The position numbers were made by a program, and so were the translations under genes. Below, in pieces: positions 1-8,441 of a DNA stretch of 64,000 nucleotides. How positions within the stretch are numbered: position 1 is the first letter of the stretch; every line of letters begins with the position of its first letter. Source of the stretch: Acidobacteriota bacterium (GTDB lineage Bacteria > Acidobacteriota > Thermoanaerobaculia > Gp7-AA8 > JAHWKK01); contig JAHWKK010000009.1 in the NCBI GenBank assembly GCA_019347945.1, positions 62,001 through 126,000 of the forward strand, written 5' to 3'. The notes beneath the pieces are model-generated. The model was not told the DNA's origin. It saw only the letters and a program-made list of their open reading frames with translations, and ran no database searches.

Positions 1-1206
1 TGGCGCAGTCTCGAACGCGCTCTTCCGATCGAACGTGGCGACCGTCGACTCCCACAGCTTCATGTTCTGTCTGACGAGCCAGTCCACTGCCTCCTGAATC
101 GTCCGGTCGACCGAGCCCTCCCAGTCGTGGAAGACCTGCCGCTGGAACTCTTCGCGGAAGCGCGATGCATCTCTCAGCATCATCAGATGATTGACCCGGA
201 TGTATCGATCGAGGAAATCGATGCCACGCTTTTCGAGCTCGTGAATGAGATTGTCGATTCTCGTAATGAACCGCGAGAAGTTGTCTGTCAGATCCGCACG
301 GGCTGCTTCGAGGCGTCCGACGATCTCGTCGATCTTCTTCATGTCCTGCTGAAGAATCGTTCCACGCGACTCGATCATCGACACCTGACGCTCGAGAATC
401 GCGAGGACGGTATCCAGCGGCGCCATCAGCTTCAGCCTCAGCTTTTCCTTTTCGGAGAGCACCCGCAGGATGTAGTCCTCGAGCGCCTCGAAGCGGCTCT
501 GTGTCCATGCACGCGGCCCCTCTTCCCCGAGCTTCGCGGCGAGTGCCGGCTTCGCCGCAACCGGGAAGATCACCGGATCGACGTCGAACAGCGACTTGAT
601 GTTCGAGCGGAGATAATCGAGCACTTCATCGACTTCCTGAGGCGTCTTCGAATCGATCTTGTTGACGATGAAGACGATCTTTTTTCGCCATTCGCCGATG
701 TAGGAGAGAAACGCTCTCTCCGACTCGGACAGCGGGCGATCGATCGACGTCACGAAGAGGATCAGATCCGCACGAGGAATGTAGTCCTCGGTGATCTCCT
801 GATGACGCTTGATGATCGAGTTCGTGCCGGGGGTGTCGACGAGGCGGATCGTTTTCAGGAGGTCGACCGGATACGTCTGCTCGATGATCCAGTCGGAGGC
901 CTCCCGGCGCCCCTCCTTTTCGCCCCATCGGAGGATCGAGATCTGATCGTCGACCGGTACCGGGCCTTCCTTTCTCAGCCTTTTTCCGAAGAGCGCGTTG
1001 ATGAGTGAGGATTTTCCGGCGTTGAACTCACCGACGATCACGATTGTGAAGAGCTCCCCCAGGCCGTCGAGCAGGTCGTTGATCCGGCGCTTTTCCGGCT
1101 CCTGCTCGTCCTCGAGAGTCTCGCGGAGCGACACGAGAAGCTCGCGCTCCTCGTCGAGCAGCTTCCGTGTTTCCCCCGAAACGACATTCTCGAGTTGTTC
1201 GGCCAT
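1..1206 (-). CDS. Dynamin-family GTPase, C-terminus beyond the window
   Basis: The frame is open from an ATG at 1206 to the left edge, giving 402 codons with no stop, so the C-terminus lies outside the window. A charged helical leader of about 55 residues is followed by a GTPase domain with the P-loop GEFNAGKSS, a switch/G3 motif DTPG and a G4 motif NKID. The rest is predicted helical and charged, as in bacterial dynamin-like proteins. These GTPases act on membranes in general; the job of this one is unknown. It starts 9 bases after the stop of the secreted metalloprotease and is probably cotranscribed with it. Family assignment is strong, function open. Confidence 0.88.
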   Translation of the reverse strand, partial: MAEQLENVVSGETRKLLDEERELLVSLRETLEDEQEPEKRRINDLLDGLGELFTIVIVGEFNAGKSSLINALFGKRLRKEGPVPVDDQISILRWGEKEGRREASDWIIEQTYPVDLLKTIRLVDTPGTNSIIKRHQEITEDYIPRADLILFVTSIDRPLSESERAFLSYIGEWRKKIVFIVNKIDSKTPQEVDEVLDYLRSNIKSLFDVDPVIFPVAAKPALAAKLGEEGPRAWTQSRFEALEDYILRVLSEKEKLRLKLMAPLDTVLAILERQVSMIESRGTILQQDMKKIDEIVGRLEAARADLTDNFSRFITRIDNLIHELEKRGIDFLDRYIRVNHLMMLRDASRFREEFQRQVFHDWEGSVDRTIQEAVDWLVRQNMKLWESTVATFDRKSAFETAP

Positions 1207-1215
1207 GTTTGGGCG

Positions 1216-2379
1216 TCAGTCGCCGGTCTCCAGGTTCAACCCCCGTACCACGAAAGTATCGATCATTTCTTCGGACGCACCCCATCCGGTCCTCACCGTC
1301 GAACCATCGATCACGATTTCCAGAAAGGGCTCGCTGCCGCTCAGCGCCGCTTCGAGCGCTTCTGCGAATTCTCGCGCTTCGTCCTGATCCTCCCACCGCG
1401 TATCCGCAATCACCGTGAGCTTCAAGCCGTCTTCGATGACCGCGAAACGGTCGCCACGCCATCCCGCCGCCGCGCCGGCCCCGACCAGAAGCGCCCAGTG
1501 AAACTCGCCGAACGTCGACTCCACGAGCGCTCCGTCGACACCAGGCAGATCGACGGCGACCGGCGGTGGCTCGTCGTGATGCAGAAGCTGCGAGGTCGAT
1601 AGCGGCGGTGCCGCGTAAAGGCTGTCGATCGCAGACCAGCCACCGTCCTCGTAGGCCTTCGCCATCACTTCCAGTCCCCGGGCATAAGGAAAAATCATCG
1701 TTTCAATGAAGTAATCGGGAACGTCGTCGAGACCGAGAGCCGCCGCTGCAGGCCCGAGCGTCCCCATCATTTTCAAAAGCTCGTCGTTGGACACGATCTG
1801 ATCGATGTCGGCAACCGATCCGAGCATCACGAGCATCGCCTCCCCCTCCAGCAGAGCGTGATATGCAAGGCTCGAATCCCAGTCGTCCCCACGGGATTCC
1901 AGAATCGTCCCGGCGTCGTAGCGCTGATCCTGAAGCGCGTGGACGAGCTCGTGAACGATCACAACATCTTCCATCCCGGCCAGCTCCACGAGCGGTCCGC
2001 CGGCACCTTCGACCGAGTAGAACCGGCGAATCGCCGGATCGTAGAAGGCGAGCACCTGTCCCTGGTAGAGCTCGAGAAGGGCGTTGATCGGATCATCCGT
2101 TCCTTCCCCGATCAGGTGCAGCGCCGCGAGAACGCGAGCATATTGATCGGAATCAACCGGTAACTGCTCAGCCACCATCGCCCGCAAACGCTCACGCAGC
2201 TCGTTCTCGTCAATCTCGAAGCCGATCACCGGCTCGGTGAACTCGAGTCCGCGAATGCGCTCGACGGTTTCCATCTGTTTCGACACGTCGAGCTTCGGCT
2301 CGATTGCCTCGAGACTCGGAGACAAAAACTGGAGGAGGCCCAGTATCGCTGCGAAAAAGCTCGCCTTCATCATCGCCAT
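1216..2379 (-). CDS. Secreted zinc metalloprotease-like protein (HELVH)
   Basis: The 387-residue product begins with a hydrophobic signal peptide of about 25 residues, so export is likely. The sequence HELVHALQDQ in the first half is an HExxH zinc-protease signature. I do not recognise a named peptidase family, and the third zinc ligand cannot be placed by eye. The rest contains acidic stretches and no clear membrane span. It is divergent from the sugar kinase to its right, with about 100 bases between start codons, and lies 9 bases upstream of the dynamin-like GTPase on the same strand. Substrate unknown; activity is inferred only from the zinc motif. Confidence 0.75.
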   Translation of the reverse strand: MAMMKASFFAAILGLLQFLSPSLEAIEPKLDVSKQMETVERIRGLEFTEPVIGFEIDENELRERLRAMVAEQLPVDSDQYARVLAALHLIGEGTDDPINALLELYQGQVLAFYDPAIRRFYSVEGAGGPLVELAGMEDVVIVHELVHALQDQRYDAGTILESRGDDWDSSLAYHALLEGEAMLVMLGSVADIDQIVSNDELLKMMGTLGPAAAALGLDDVPDYFIETMIFPYARGLEVMAKAYEDGGWSAIDSLYAAPPLSTSQLLHHDEPPPVAVDLPGVDGALVESTFGEFHWALLVGAGAAAGWRGDRFAVIEDGLKLTVIADTRWEDQDEAREFAEALEAALSGSEPFLEIVIDGSTVRTGWGASEEMIDTFVVRGLNLETGD

Positions 2380-2480
2380 CTTATTCGGTTGCGTCTCGAA
2401 GGCGCGGCAAGCCCCTCCTCCGACAGTCGGGGCATTCTCTACTCTTCACTCTTTTCTCTCCTTTTCACTATCCTTCGCGG

Positions 2481-3476
2481 ATGCAGTCGAAACGGCTTCT
2501 CGAGATCATCGCGTCGTTCCCGGGCAAACGAATCCTCGTCTATGGGGATCTCGTCGCCGATCGTTTCGTCTATGGCACTCCGAAACGGATTTCTCGAGAG
2601 GCTCCGGTGCTCATTCTGCGCGAAGACAGGATCGAGACGGTCCCCGGCGGAGGTGCGAACGCGGTCGCGAACATCGCTTCGCTCGGGGGCGTGCCGGTTC
2701 CCGTCTCGATCGTCGGCGCGGACGAAGCGGGAGGAGCCATCGTCGCGAGCCTCGAGGCCGCCGGAGCGGACTGCCGCCATATCGCCCGGTCGAAAAGTTC
2801 TCCGACTCCGACCAAAACGCGGATCCTCGCAGGCATGCCACACTCGGCGAGACAGCAGATCGTCCGGATCGATCGCGAGGAGCGCCTCCATCCCGATGAC
2901 ACCGAACGACGTACGCTCCGGAGATCGCTCGAATCGGAGATCGAACGAGCCGACGCCTGCCTGATCTCCGATTACGGATACGGCGTCATTGCGAGTCAGG
3001 ACGTTTCTCTGCTGACTTCCGGGGGGAGACCGTCGACGCTCGACTCGCGCCACGCCCTCCTCGAATACCGGGGCGTGACCGCCGCGACGCCCAACGAGGA
3101 GGAAGCGATCGCAGCTTCCGGACGGCCAGAGCTCGCAACCGACCCCGAAGTGCTGCGAACCGCCGGCAGCGAGCTCCGCGCGACGCTCGAGGCGGAGGCG
3201 CTTCTGATCACGCGAGGAAGCGCGGGAATGGCGCTCTTCACCGGCGCCGGCGACGATCCGCAGTTGTTTCCCGTCTGGGGCACCGAGGAAATCGTCGATG
3301 TCACCGGAGCGGGTGACACGGTCATCGCGGCATTCACTCTCGCTCTCGCCTCCGGCGCCTCCTTCGCTGAAGCTGCGCAGATCGCCAACTACGCGGGCGG
3401 CATCGTGGTCATGAAGAGGGGTACGGCCGTCGTGACCACCCGCGAGCTCACTGCGGCGATCAGCTCAGACAAGTAG
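2481..3476 (+). CDS. hldA: PfkB-family kinase, heptose-7-phosphate kinase (HldA/RfaE1) type
   Basis: This is a ribokinase-fold sugar kinase of about 331 residues. It has the N-terminal GDLVADRFVYG strand, a PGGGANAV substrate loop and the C-terminal anion-hole/catalytic motif TGAGDTV. The RISREAPV and RQQIVRID stretches resemble the kinase half of HldE/RfaE, which phosphorylates D-glycero-D-manno-heptose 7-phosphate for LPS core synthesis. The frame extends upstream to 2304, but the preferred start is the ATG at 2481, because the upstream codons overlap the divergent gene and a pyrimidine-rich repeat. No adenylyltransferase domain is attached, so a separate partner is expected elsewhere. Exact sugar specificity is inferred. 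Confidence 0.8.
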   Translation: MQSKRLLEIIASFPGKRILVYGDLVADRFVYGTPKRISREAPVLILREDRIETVPGGGANAVANIASLGGVPVPVSIVGADEAGGAIVASLEAAGADCRHIARSKSSPTPTKTRILAGMPHSARQQIVRIDREERLHPDDTERRTLRRSLESEIERADACLISDYGYGVIASQDVSLLTSGGRPSTLDSRHALLEYRGVTAATPNEEEAIAASGRPELATDPEVLRTAGSELRATLEAEALLITRGSAGMALFTGAGDDPQLFPVWGTEEIVDVTGAGDTVIAAFTLALASGASFAEAAQIANYAGGIVVMKRGTAVVTTRELTAAISSDK

Positions 3477-3491
3477 GGATCAGGGATCCCT
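3475..3491. terminator. Short palindrome between convergent genes
   Basis: AGGGATC and GATCCCT form a perfect 7-bp stem with a 3-base loop, overlapping the stop codon of the kinase and ending 2 bases before the stop of the convergent zinc-ribbon gene. There is no U-tract, so function as a bidirectional terminator is only possible. It is also the smallest occurrence of the GATCCCT repeat seen near 8.3 kb. Confidence 0.35.
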
Positions 3492-3492
3492 G

Positions 3493-3918
3493 TCACTTCG
3501 GAAACGGGAGATTCCAGAGGAACTTCTCGAGCCACAACATCGGAGGATCGGGAACTTCGTCCTCGGCTTCCTCGAGGCTGTCGACGCTTTGCCTGATCCG
3601 TGCGAGCTCTCCCTGATCGATCCAGAATCCCCTGCACTTTTCGCAGTAGTCGAGAATGATGTTCGAAAGAATGTTGAACTCGACTTTCACCATCTCGGTC
3701 CCGGGATCGGCGGGACACTCCCGTTTTCCCTGCGTGTCCTGATGCTCCAGCGAGTCGAGATCGACCGTCGAGAACTCCAGATCACCGCTGGACGGCTCAG
3801 CGAGCCTGTTGAGCTCGCCTCGCTCGAGGTACATCCCGTCGTCGGCCGGACAGACGTGGACGTTCACTCCATCGATTTCGCGAATCACCAGCACGGACGA
3901 GTCAATCGGGCATCTCAT
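3493..3918 (-). CDS. zf-TFIIB-type zinc-ribbon protein
   Basis: The product is 141 residues from the ATG at 3918; TTG and GTG starts lie 12 and 9 bases upstream. It holds two related cysteine modules. The N-terminal one starts MRCPID and continues to VCPADDGMYLERGEL. The C-terminal one has a CPAD and then CEKCRGFWIDQGEL. The C-x-x-C plus W-D-x-G-E-L pattern is typical of the zf-TFIIB family of small bacterial proteins, whose role is not established. The second residue after Met being RCP supports the chosen start. It is convergent with the kinase and divergent from thyA. Nucleic-acid or metal binding is plausible, not shown. Confidence 0.75.
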   Translation of the reverse strand: MRCPIDSSVLVIREIDGVNVHVCPADDGMYLERGELNRLAEPSSGDLEFSTVDLDSLEHQDTQGKRECPADPGTEMVKVEFNILSNIILDYCEKCRGFWIDQGELARIRQSVDSLEEAEDEVPDPPMLWLEKFLWNLPFPK

Positions 3919-3996
3919 GTCGCTCACCAATGAATATTACATGCCTGACTGCCGGAACTGTGAACATTGAATGGACCCGTGGGCTAGAATCGGGGC

Positions 3997-4791
3997 GTGC
4001 AGACCTACCTCGATCTGATCGCAACGATTCTGGCCCGGGGAATCGAGAAGTCCGACCGAACGGGCATCGGAACGCGAAGCATCTTCGGCCATCAGATGCG
4101 ATTCGACCTCGCCCGGGGTTACCCGCTTCTGACCACGAAGAAGATGCACACCCGCTCGATCATCCACGAGCTGCTCTGGTTCCTCAGGGGCGAGACCAAC
4201 ATCGCCTACCTCCGGGAACACGGCGTGACCATCTGGGATGAATGGGCAGACGAAAAGGGAGAGCTCGGGCCGGTGTACGGGGCGCAGTGGCGGAACTGGC
4301 GGGGTCACGATGGGGAGCCGATCGATCAGATCGAGCAAGTCATCGAAGGGATTCGCAAAAATCCGGACTCGCGGCGGCTCATCGTCAGCGCCTGGAATGT
4401 CGCGGAAATCGACCGGATGGCGCTCCCCCCCTGCCATACGCTCTTCCAGTTCTATGTGGCCGGCGGAAAGCTCTCCTGCCAGCTCTATCAGCGTAGCGCC
4501 GACGTTTTCCTCGGAGTCCCGTTCAACATCGCCTCATACGCCCTGCTGACGCACATGATCGCGCAGGTCTGCGACCTCGAGCCCGGCGAATTCATTCATT
4601 CCCTCGGAGATGCTCATCTCTACACGAATCACCTCGAGCAGGCGCGCCTCCAGCTCACTCGGGAACCACGTCCGCTTCCTCGTCTCGAGCTGAACCCGGA
4701 CGTTCGCTCGATCTCCGACTTCACCTTCGACGACATCACCATCCACGATTACGACCCGCACCCGGCGATCCGCGCCGCGATTGCAGTCTGA
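3997..4791 (+). CDS. thyA: Thymidylate synthase
   Basis: The 264-residue product has the same length as the classical enzyme. Thymidylate synthase methylates dUMP to dTMP using methylene-tetrahydrofolate and releases dihydrofolate. The active site PPCHTLFQF places the nucleophile at Cys146. The dUMP-binding RRLIVSAW and [13 protein letters not shown] segments and the C-terminal hydrophobic end are all present. Translation starts at a GTG; no nearer ATG gives a full N-terminus. The stop codon overlaps the start of the dihydrofolate reductase gene by one base, so the pair is translationally coupled and recycles folate within one unit. Confidence 0.98.
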   Translation: MQTYLDLIATILARGIEKSDRTGIGTRSIFGHQMRFDLARGYPLLTTKKMHTRSIIHELLWFLRGETNIAYLREHGVTIWDEWADEKGELGPVYGAQWRNWRGHDGEPIDQIEQVIEGIRKNPDSRRLIVSAWNVAEIDRMALPPCHTLFQFYVAGGKLSCQLYQRSADVFLGVPFNIASYALLTHMIAQVCDLEPGEFIHSLGDAHLYTNHLEQARLQLTREPRPLPRLELNPDVRSISDFTFDDITIHDYDPHPAIRAAIAV

Positions 4792-5363
4792 TGACATCGA
4801 AGCGGCGGATATCGCTGATCGCTGCGGTCTCCGAGAACGGAGTGATCGGACGCGACAACCAGCTTCCATGGCGCCTTTCCGATGATTTCAGACACTTCAA
4901 GCGGACGACTCTGGGGCATTGTCTGATCATGGGCCGCAAGACGTTCGAGTCGATCGGAATGAAGGCTCTGAAGGGTCGCAGGAACGTGATCGTCACGAGC
5001 CGCGATTCGCTCGACGCCGAAGGTGAGATCGTTCTCGCCGGATCGCTCGAGGAAGCAACCGAGAAGTGCCGCGAATGCGAGGAAATCTTCATCGGTGGAG
5101 GGGAAGGCATCTTCACCGAGTCTCTTCCCGTCGCCGATCGTCTCGTTCTCACCCGCGTCCACGCGAACGTGGATGGGGACACGCGGTTTCCGGAGGTCGA
5201 TTTCAGCCAGTGGACGCTCGTATCGAGCGAACGCCACGAACAGGACGATCGGAACGACCACGCGTTCACGATCGAGGTATGGGAGAGAGGGCAGGAGTCA
5301 GGAGCCAGGATTCAGGATTCAGGATTCAGGAACCAGGAACCAGGAGCCAGGAGCCAGGAGTGA
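4791..5363 (+). CDS. folA: Dihydrofolate reductase with repeat-derived C-terminal tail
   Basis: Dihydrofolate reductase regenerates tetrahydrofolate with NADPH. The N-terminal ISLIAAVSENGVIG, LPWRL, the NADPH-binding IMGRKTFES and the IFIGGG segment identify it clearly. The ATG shares a base with the thyA stop. The conserved domain ends near residue 167 (FTIEVWERG). The last roughly 22 codons run through a tandem CAGGAGCCAGGATT-type repeat and encode a Gln/Glu/Gly/Ser/Arg-rich tail. Normal enzymes end at the domain boundary, so the original stop appears to have been lost to the repeat. Whether the tail affects activity cannot be judged here. Confidence 0.96.
   Translation: MTSKRRISLIAAVSENGVIGRDNQLPWRLSDDFRHFKRTTLGHCLIMGRKTFESIGMKALKGRRNVIVTSRDSLDAEGEIVLAGSLEEATEKCRECEEIFIGGGEGIFTESLPVADRLVLTRVHANVDGDTRFPEVDFSQWTLVSSERHEQDDRNDHAFTIEVWERGQESGARIQDSGFRNQEPGARSQE
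5288..5362 (+). repeat. CAGGAGC/CAGGATT tandem repeat inside the end of folA
   Basis: About ten degenerate 7-base units of the forms CAGGAGC, CAGGATT and CAGGAAC follow each other and form the last codons of folA. A related inverted block stands at 5745-5780, and CAGGAGA units occur at 38962-38995 and, inverted, at 39367-39400. Confidence 0.85.
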
Positions 5364-5777
5364 AGCACTCGTCATTCTGAGCCCGGCGGAGCGCGGGCGA
5401 AGAATCTGGGCGGCGGCTCGTGATTCACCGCTGCCGCTCACTCGTCACTTTCTTTCATGAGCCTGCCCCCAGGTCCTCCGTCGCTGCGCTCCTCAGGATG
5501 AACCGGCAGTCCGGTGGGCACTCCGCTTGGGCTGATGTCCCACCCTGCAAGGTCCCTCGCTTGCCCGCCCGACCGCCCGCTCGGGATGACGTCTGTTTGA
5601 GTACGCGAGTGCGGTTGTACTCACGGGTGTCATTTGCGACTCACCGGCGCGTTGCGTCGGTCAATCGCTCAGGATGACGAGCGCTTGGATGTGGCGAGAG
5701 CAAACGACTCTTCACTCTTCTTTCACTCTTCACTCTTCACTCTTCTGGATCCTGGATCCTGAATCCTGTCTCCTGGC
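5364..5777. repeat. Gene-free stretch filled with mosaic repeats
   Basis: No gene was found here. Bases 5370-5500 carry one arm of the inverted-repeat family (GTCATTCTGAGC ... AAGAATCTGGG). Bases 5501-5700 carry a longer segment also found, in the opposite orientation, near 30.4-30.6 and 39.0-39.2 kb, ending in GGATGTGGCGAGAG. Bases 5701-5750 hold ACTCTTC heptamers, and 5745-5780 hold CTGGATC/CTGAATC/CTGTCTC units. The downstream GH57 gene ends just inside this last block. Confidence 0.8.
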
Positions 5778-8192
5778 TCACGACCGGATGGCGAGAATCT
5801 CCCCGAGGGCGGCGAAGGCATCGGTCCAGCGTTTCGATTCGGCATCGCCCTCGTTCGCGGACGCTGAGCGTTCCGCGAACTCTTCCTTGTCGATGTGATC
5901 CCAGGTGGTCTGCGCCGTCCAGAGGTCGACTTCGAACGGAAGAGCCCGCGCGCACTCCACCAGGCGGGAAAGCTCGCGCAGCGACTCGAGCGAGCGATCC
6001 CGGGAGAGGGCGTGACAGGCGTGGACGATCCGCCGCTGAAGAGGGAAGATGAGGACGTCGCGGTCGAGGTGCATCGAACCGCTCGAGGCTTCTCTCACCA
6101 GACTGGCGAGACGATCGGGGTCGGGCTGCTCGGAAAGAATTTCGTCTCGCACCTGCATCGTGAGACCGAGCTCGGCCGCGATCCGCATACTTCGGGGAAA
6201 CGCGATGCCGAGCCGGGCGTGATGCTGAATCAGCGGGACGTAGCGATCATAGAGATCGCTCCAGGTCGACGAGATTTCCGCGAGCTCGTTCTCCTGAATC
6301 TCCGCCAGGATGCGTCTCTGGTCGTCACTGAAGAGGGAACGAATCGAGAGGGGTTTCGTGCTTTCGAGCTCATCGATTCCCCTCAGAACCGACATGAAAT
6401 CGAGCTCGTCGAAGCTCGGAATCAGCCGGGAGAGCGTCTTCTCGAAACCGTTACCTGCGGGAGCAAGAGCCCCGGAAAGGCTCAGATCCCCGAGATAGAG
6501 GACGATCATCTCGAATGCTTCGGTTTCGAGCGTGATCAGCGATGTCACCGTGATCTCGCCATGCATGAGCTCCGCGCGTCCTGCCGTACGCCGCGTGAAA
6601 TTGCGACTCTGAATGCGGTAGCAATAAACCTCCGACTCCTGCTCCACGGCATCGAAAACCGCGCTCACGGCACAATGGGCCGCGACGTCGCGCAGCCCGA
6701 TGACACCGGGCTCGACGTCGGCTTTCCAGATCTCGGATCCATCTCCGCGCGCCGGAAGGTTGCTGCCGGCTTTCGACAGAAGCCCGAGAAACTCGCTCTC
6801 GAGATCCGATCCGGTCAGGCTCTGCGCGAGCTGAATGGCCCTCGCCGCATACCGGAGGATCTGCAGGGTCTCGATCCCCGAGAGGTCGTTGAAGAACCAG
6901 CCGCAGCTCGTGTACATCAGCAGGGAGTGGCGCTGCATCTCGAGCAGTTGCAGCGCGCGAACGGCTTCGCCCCGTTCAGGCGTGCGATTCATTTCCCGTT
7001 CGAGCCAGCCCAGTACGTTCTCTTCGTTCCTGTCGAGGATGACCTCGATGTAGCGATCGCGCGATTCCCACGGGTTCTCGAAGAGTGGTCCGCTCCCCGA
7101 TTCGAAAACTTCGGCAAGCTTGTCCCGGAGCCAGTCGAGCGCGTTCCGAAGACCCGTCCGCCAGAGTTGGTGCCAGCCCGCCTCTCCACCGGTGTGGCAG
7201 CCGCAGTCGGATCTCCAGCGCTCGACACCGTGGGCACAGCTCCACGAACTGTTCTCCCGAATGCGAGCCTCGTGCTCCGGTGGGTGCTCTCGAAGAAACT
7301 GACCGTACACGGTGATGTCGGCCTCGGGGATCTCGTCGAACTTCTCGAGCGTCCAGGCCAGAGCCATGTCACCGTGGCGGTGATGATGACCGTAGGATTC
7401 ACCATCCGTTGCGATGTGGCTCAGGCAGAACTCCTCGGAAGAGGCGAGGCACCGAGCGGAAAGGCTCGTGATGAAATTTTCGCCTCTGTCGAGAAGACGG
7501 TCGAAAGCAACGGAGCGGGAGAGAGGACCGTCATAAAAGAAAACGCCGATCGACCGGCCCGACGGAAGCGGAACCGCATAGCCCCGCGTCGTGTCGACTG
7601 GTGCGGTGCCGAGCTCCTTCCACTCCGACGTCCCGTCCGCGCGAACGGCTTCAGCCTGGGACGGAGCCAGAATCGTGAAACGAATGCCGTGATCGAGAAG
7701 AAGTTCGAGCGTCTCCGTATCCACGGCCGTCTCCGGCAGCCAGATGCCCTCGGGCTCCCGCCCGAAGCGATGCCGGAAGTCGGCAATGCCCCAGCGAATC
7801 TGTGTGATGCGATCGCGCCGGCTCGCGAGCGGCATGATCATGTGGTTGTAGCACTGCGCGATCGCCGGCCCTTCGCCTCCGAAGCGCTCACGCGACGTCG
7901 AGTCGGCCTCGACGATCCGCGCGTAGGTATCCGGGGCGTGCTCTTCGAGCCAGCTGAAAAGCGTCGGACCGAAGTTGAAGCTGATCCGCTCGTAGTTGTT
8001 GACGATCCGGCGGATGGTTCCATCTTCGTCGAGGAGCCGCGCCGCGCCGTTCGGCCGGTAGCATTCCGACGTAATCCGCTCGTTCCAGTCGTGGTATGGC
8101 CAGGCGGATTCTTCGGTTTCGACGGCTTCGAGCCAGGGGTTCTCCCGCGGGGGCTGGTAGAAATGGCCGTGTATCGTGACGTAGCGCTTCAC
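5778..8192 (-). CDS. Glycoside hydrolase family 57 protein with DUF3536-type C-terminal region
   Basis: The product is about 804 residues. The N-terminal half is a GH57 catalytic fold: HGHFYQPPRENPW at the start, a GIWLPETAVD segment and a SYGHHHRHGDMAL segment follow in the expected order. The C-terminal 400 residues are mainly helical and match the DUF3536-type extension of large GH57 proteins. GH57 enzymes act on alpha-glucans, for example as branching enzymes or amylases; the substrate here is unknown. The start is placed at the GTG at 8192, because family members begin immediately before the HGHFYQPP motif. The frame continues to an ATG at 8297, but those codons read through a GATCCCT repeat. 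Confidence 0.88.
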   Translation of the reverse strand: MKRYVTIHGHFYQPPRENPWLEAVETEESAWPYHDWNERITSECYRPNGAARLLDEDGTIRRIVNNYERISFNFGPTLFSWLEEHAPDTYARIVEADSTSRERFGGEGPAIAQCYNHMIMPLASRRDRITQIRWGIADFRHRFGREPEGIWLPETAVDTETLELLLDHGIRFTILAPSQAEAVRADGTSEWKELGTAPVDTTRGYAVPLPSGRSIGVFFYDGPLSRSVAFDRLLDRGENFITSLSARCLASSEEFCLSHIATDGESYGHHHRHGDMALAWTLEKFDEIPEADITVYGQFLREHPPEHEARIRENSSWSCAHGVERWRSDCGCHTGGEAGWHQLWRTGLRNALDWLRDKLAEVFESGSGPLFENPWESRDRYIEVILDRNEENVLGWLEREMNRTPERGEAVRALQLLEMQRHSLLMYTSCGWFFNDLSGIETLQILRYAARAIQLAQSLTGSDLESEFLGLLSKAGSNLPARGDGSEIWKADVEPGVIGLRDVAAHCAVSAVFDAVEQESEVYCYRIQSRNFTRRTAGRAELMHGEITVTSLITLETEAFEMIVLYLGDLSLSGALAPAGNGFEKTLSRLIPSFDELDFMSVLRGIDELESTKPLSIRSLFSDDQRRILAEIQENELAEISSTWSDLYDRYVPLIQHHARLGIAFPRSMRIAAELGLTMQVRDEILSEQPDPDRLASLVREASSGSMHLDRDVLIFPLQRRIVHACHALSRDRSLESLRELSRLVECARALPFEVDLWTAQTTWDHIDKEEFAERSASANEGDAESKRWTDAFAALGEILAIRS

Positions 8193-8242
8193 GCGGGAGA
8201 CGATACCTGAGACCGGCGCGAGAGGCGAGGGGTGGAAAAAGC

Positions 8243-8440
8243 AGGGATCAGGGATCAGGAAAAGCGCGGGCAGGATGGAACGGAGAAACGTAAACATACC
8301 CAGTGAAGCGCTGGCCCCGACGTCCCGCTTTCCTGATCCCTGCTTTTCCCCTGATCCCTGGCCCCTGTTCCCTAAGCCCTGCTTTTTTCCCTGATCCCTG
8401 ATCCCTGATCCCTGATCCCTGCTTCTGATCCCTGATCAGG
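8243..8440. repeat. GATCCCT/CCTGATC heptamer repeats between two minus-strand genes
   Basis: A short GGATCAGG block stands at 8243-8262 and a longer one at 8333-8440, where CCTGATC units are repeated with degenerate members such as CCTGGCC and CCTAAGC and runs of T between them. The orientation inverts between the two blocks, so they could pair. The same unit recurs at 33886-33915 and 3475-3491. The block ends directly at the stop of the amidase gene. Confidence 0.85.
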
Positions 8441-8441
8441 G

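Noticed and set aside
127-1008. 293-codon plus-strand frame at the left edge
   Set aside because: The minus strand carries a continuous dynamin-type GTPase with P-loop, DTPG and NKID motifs; the plus frame is its complement.
5895-8210. Long open frame of 771 codons opposite the GH57 gene
   Set aside because: It is fully antisense to a gene with clear GH57 motifs; high GC keeps the opposite frame open, and its translation shows no domain.
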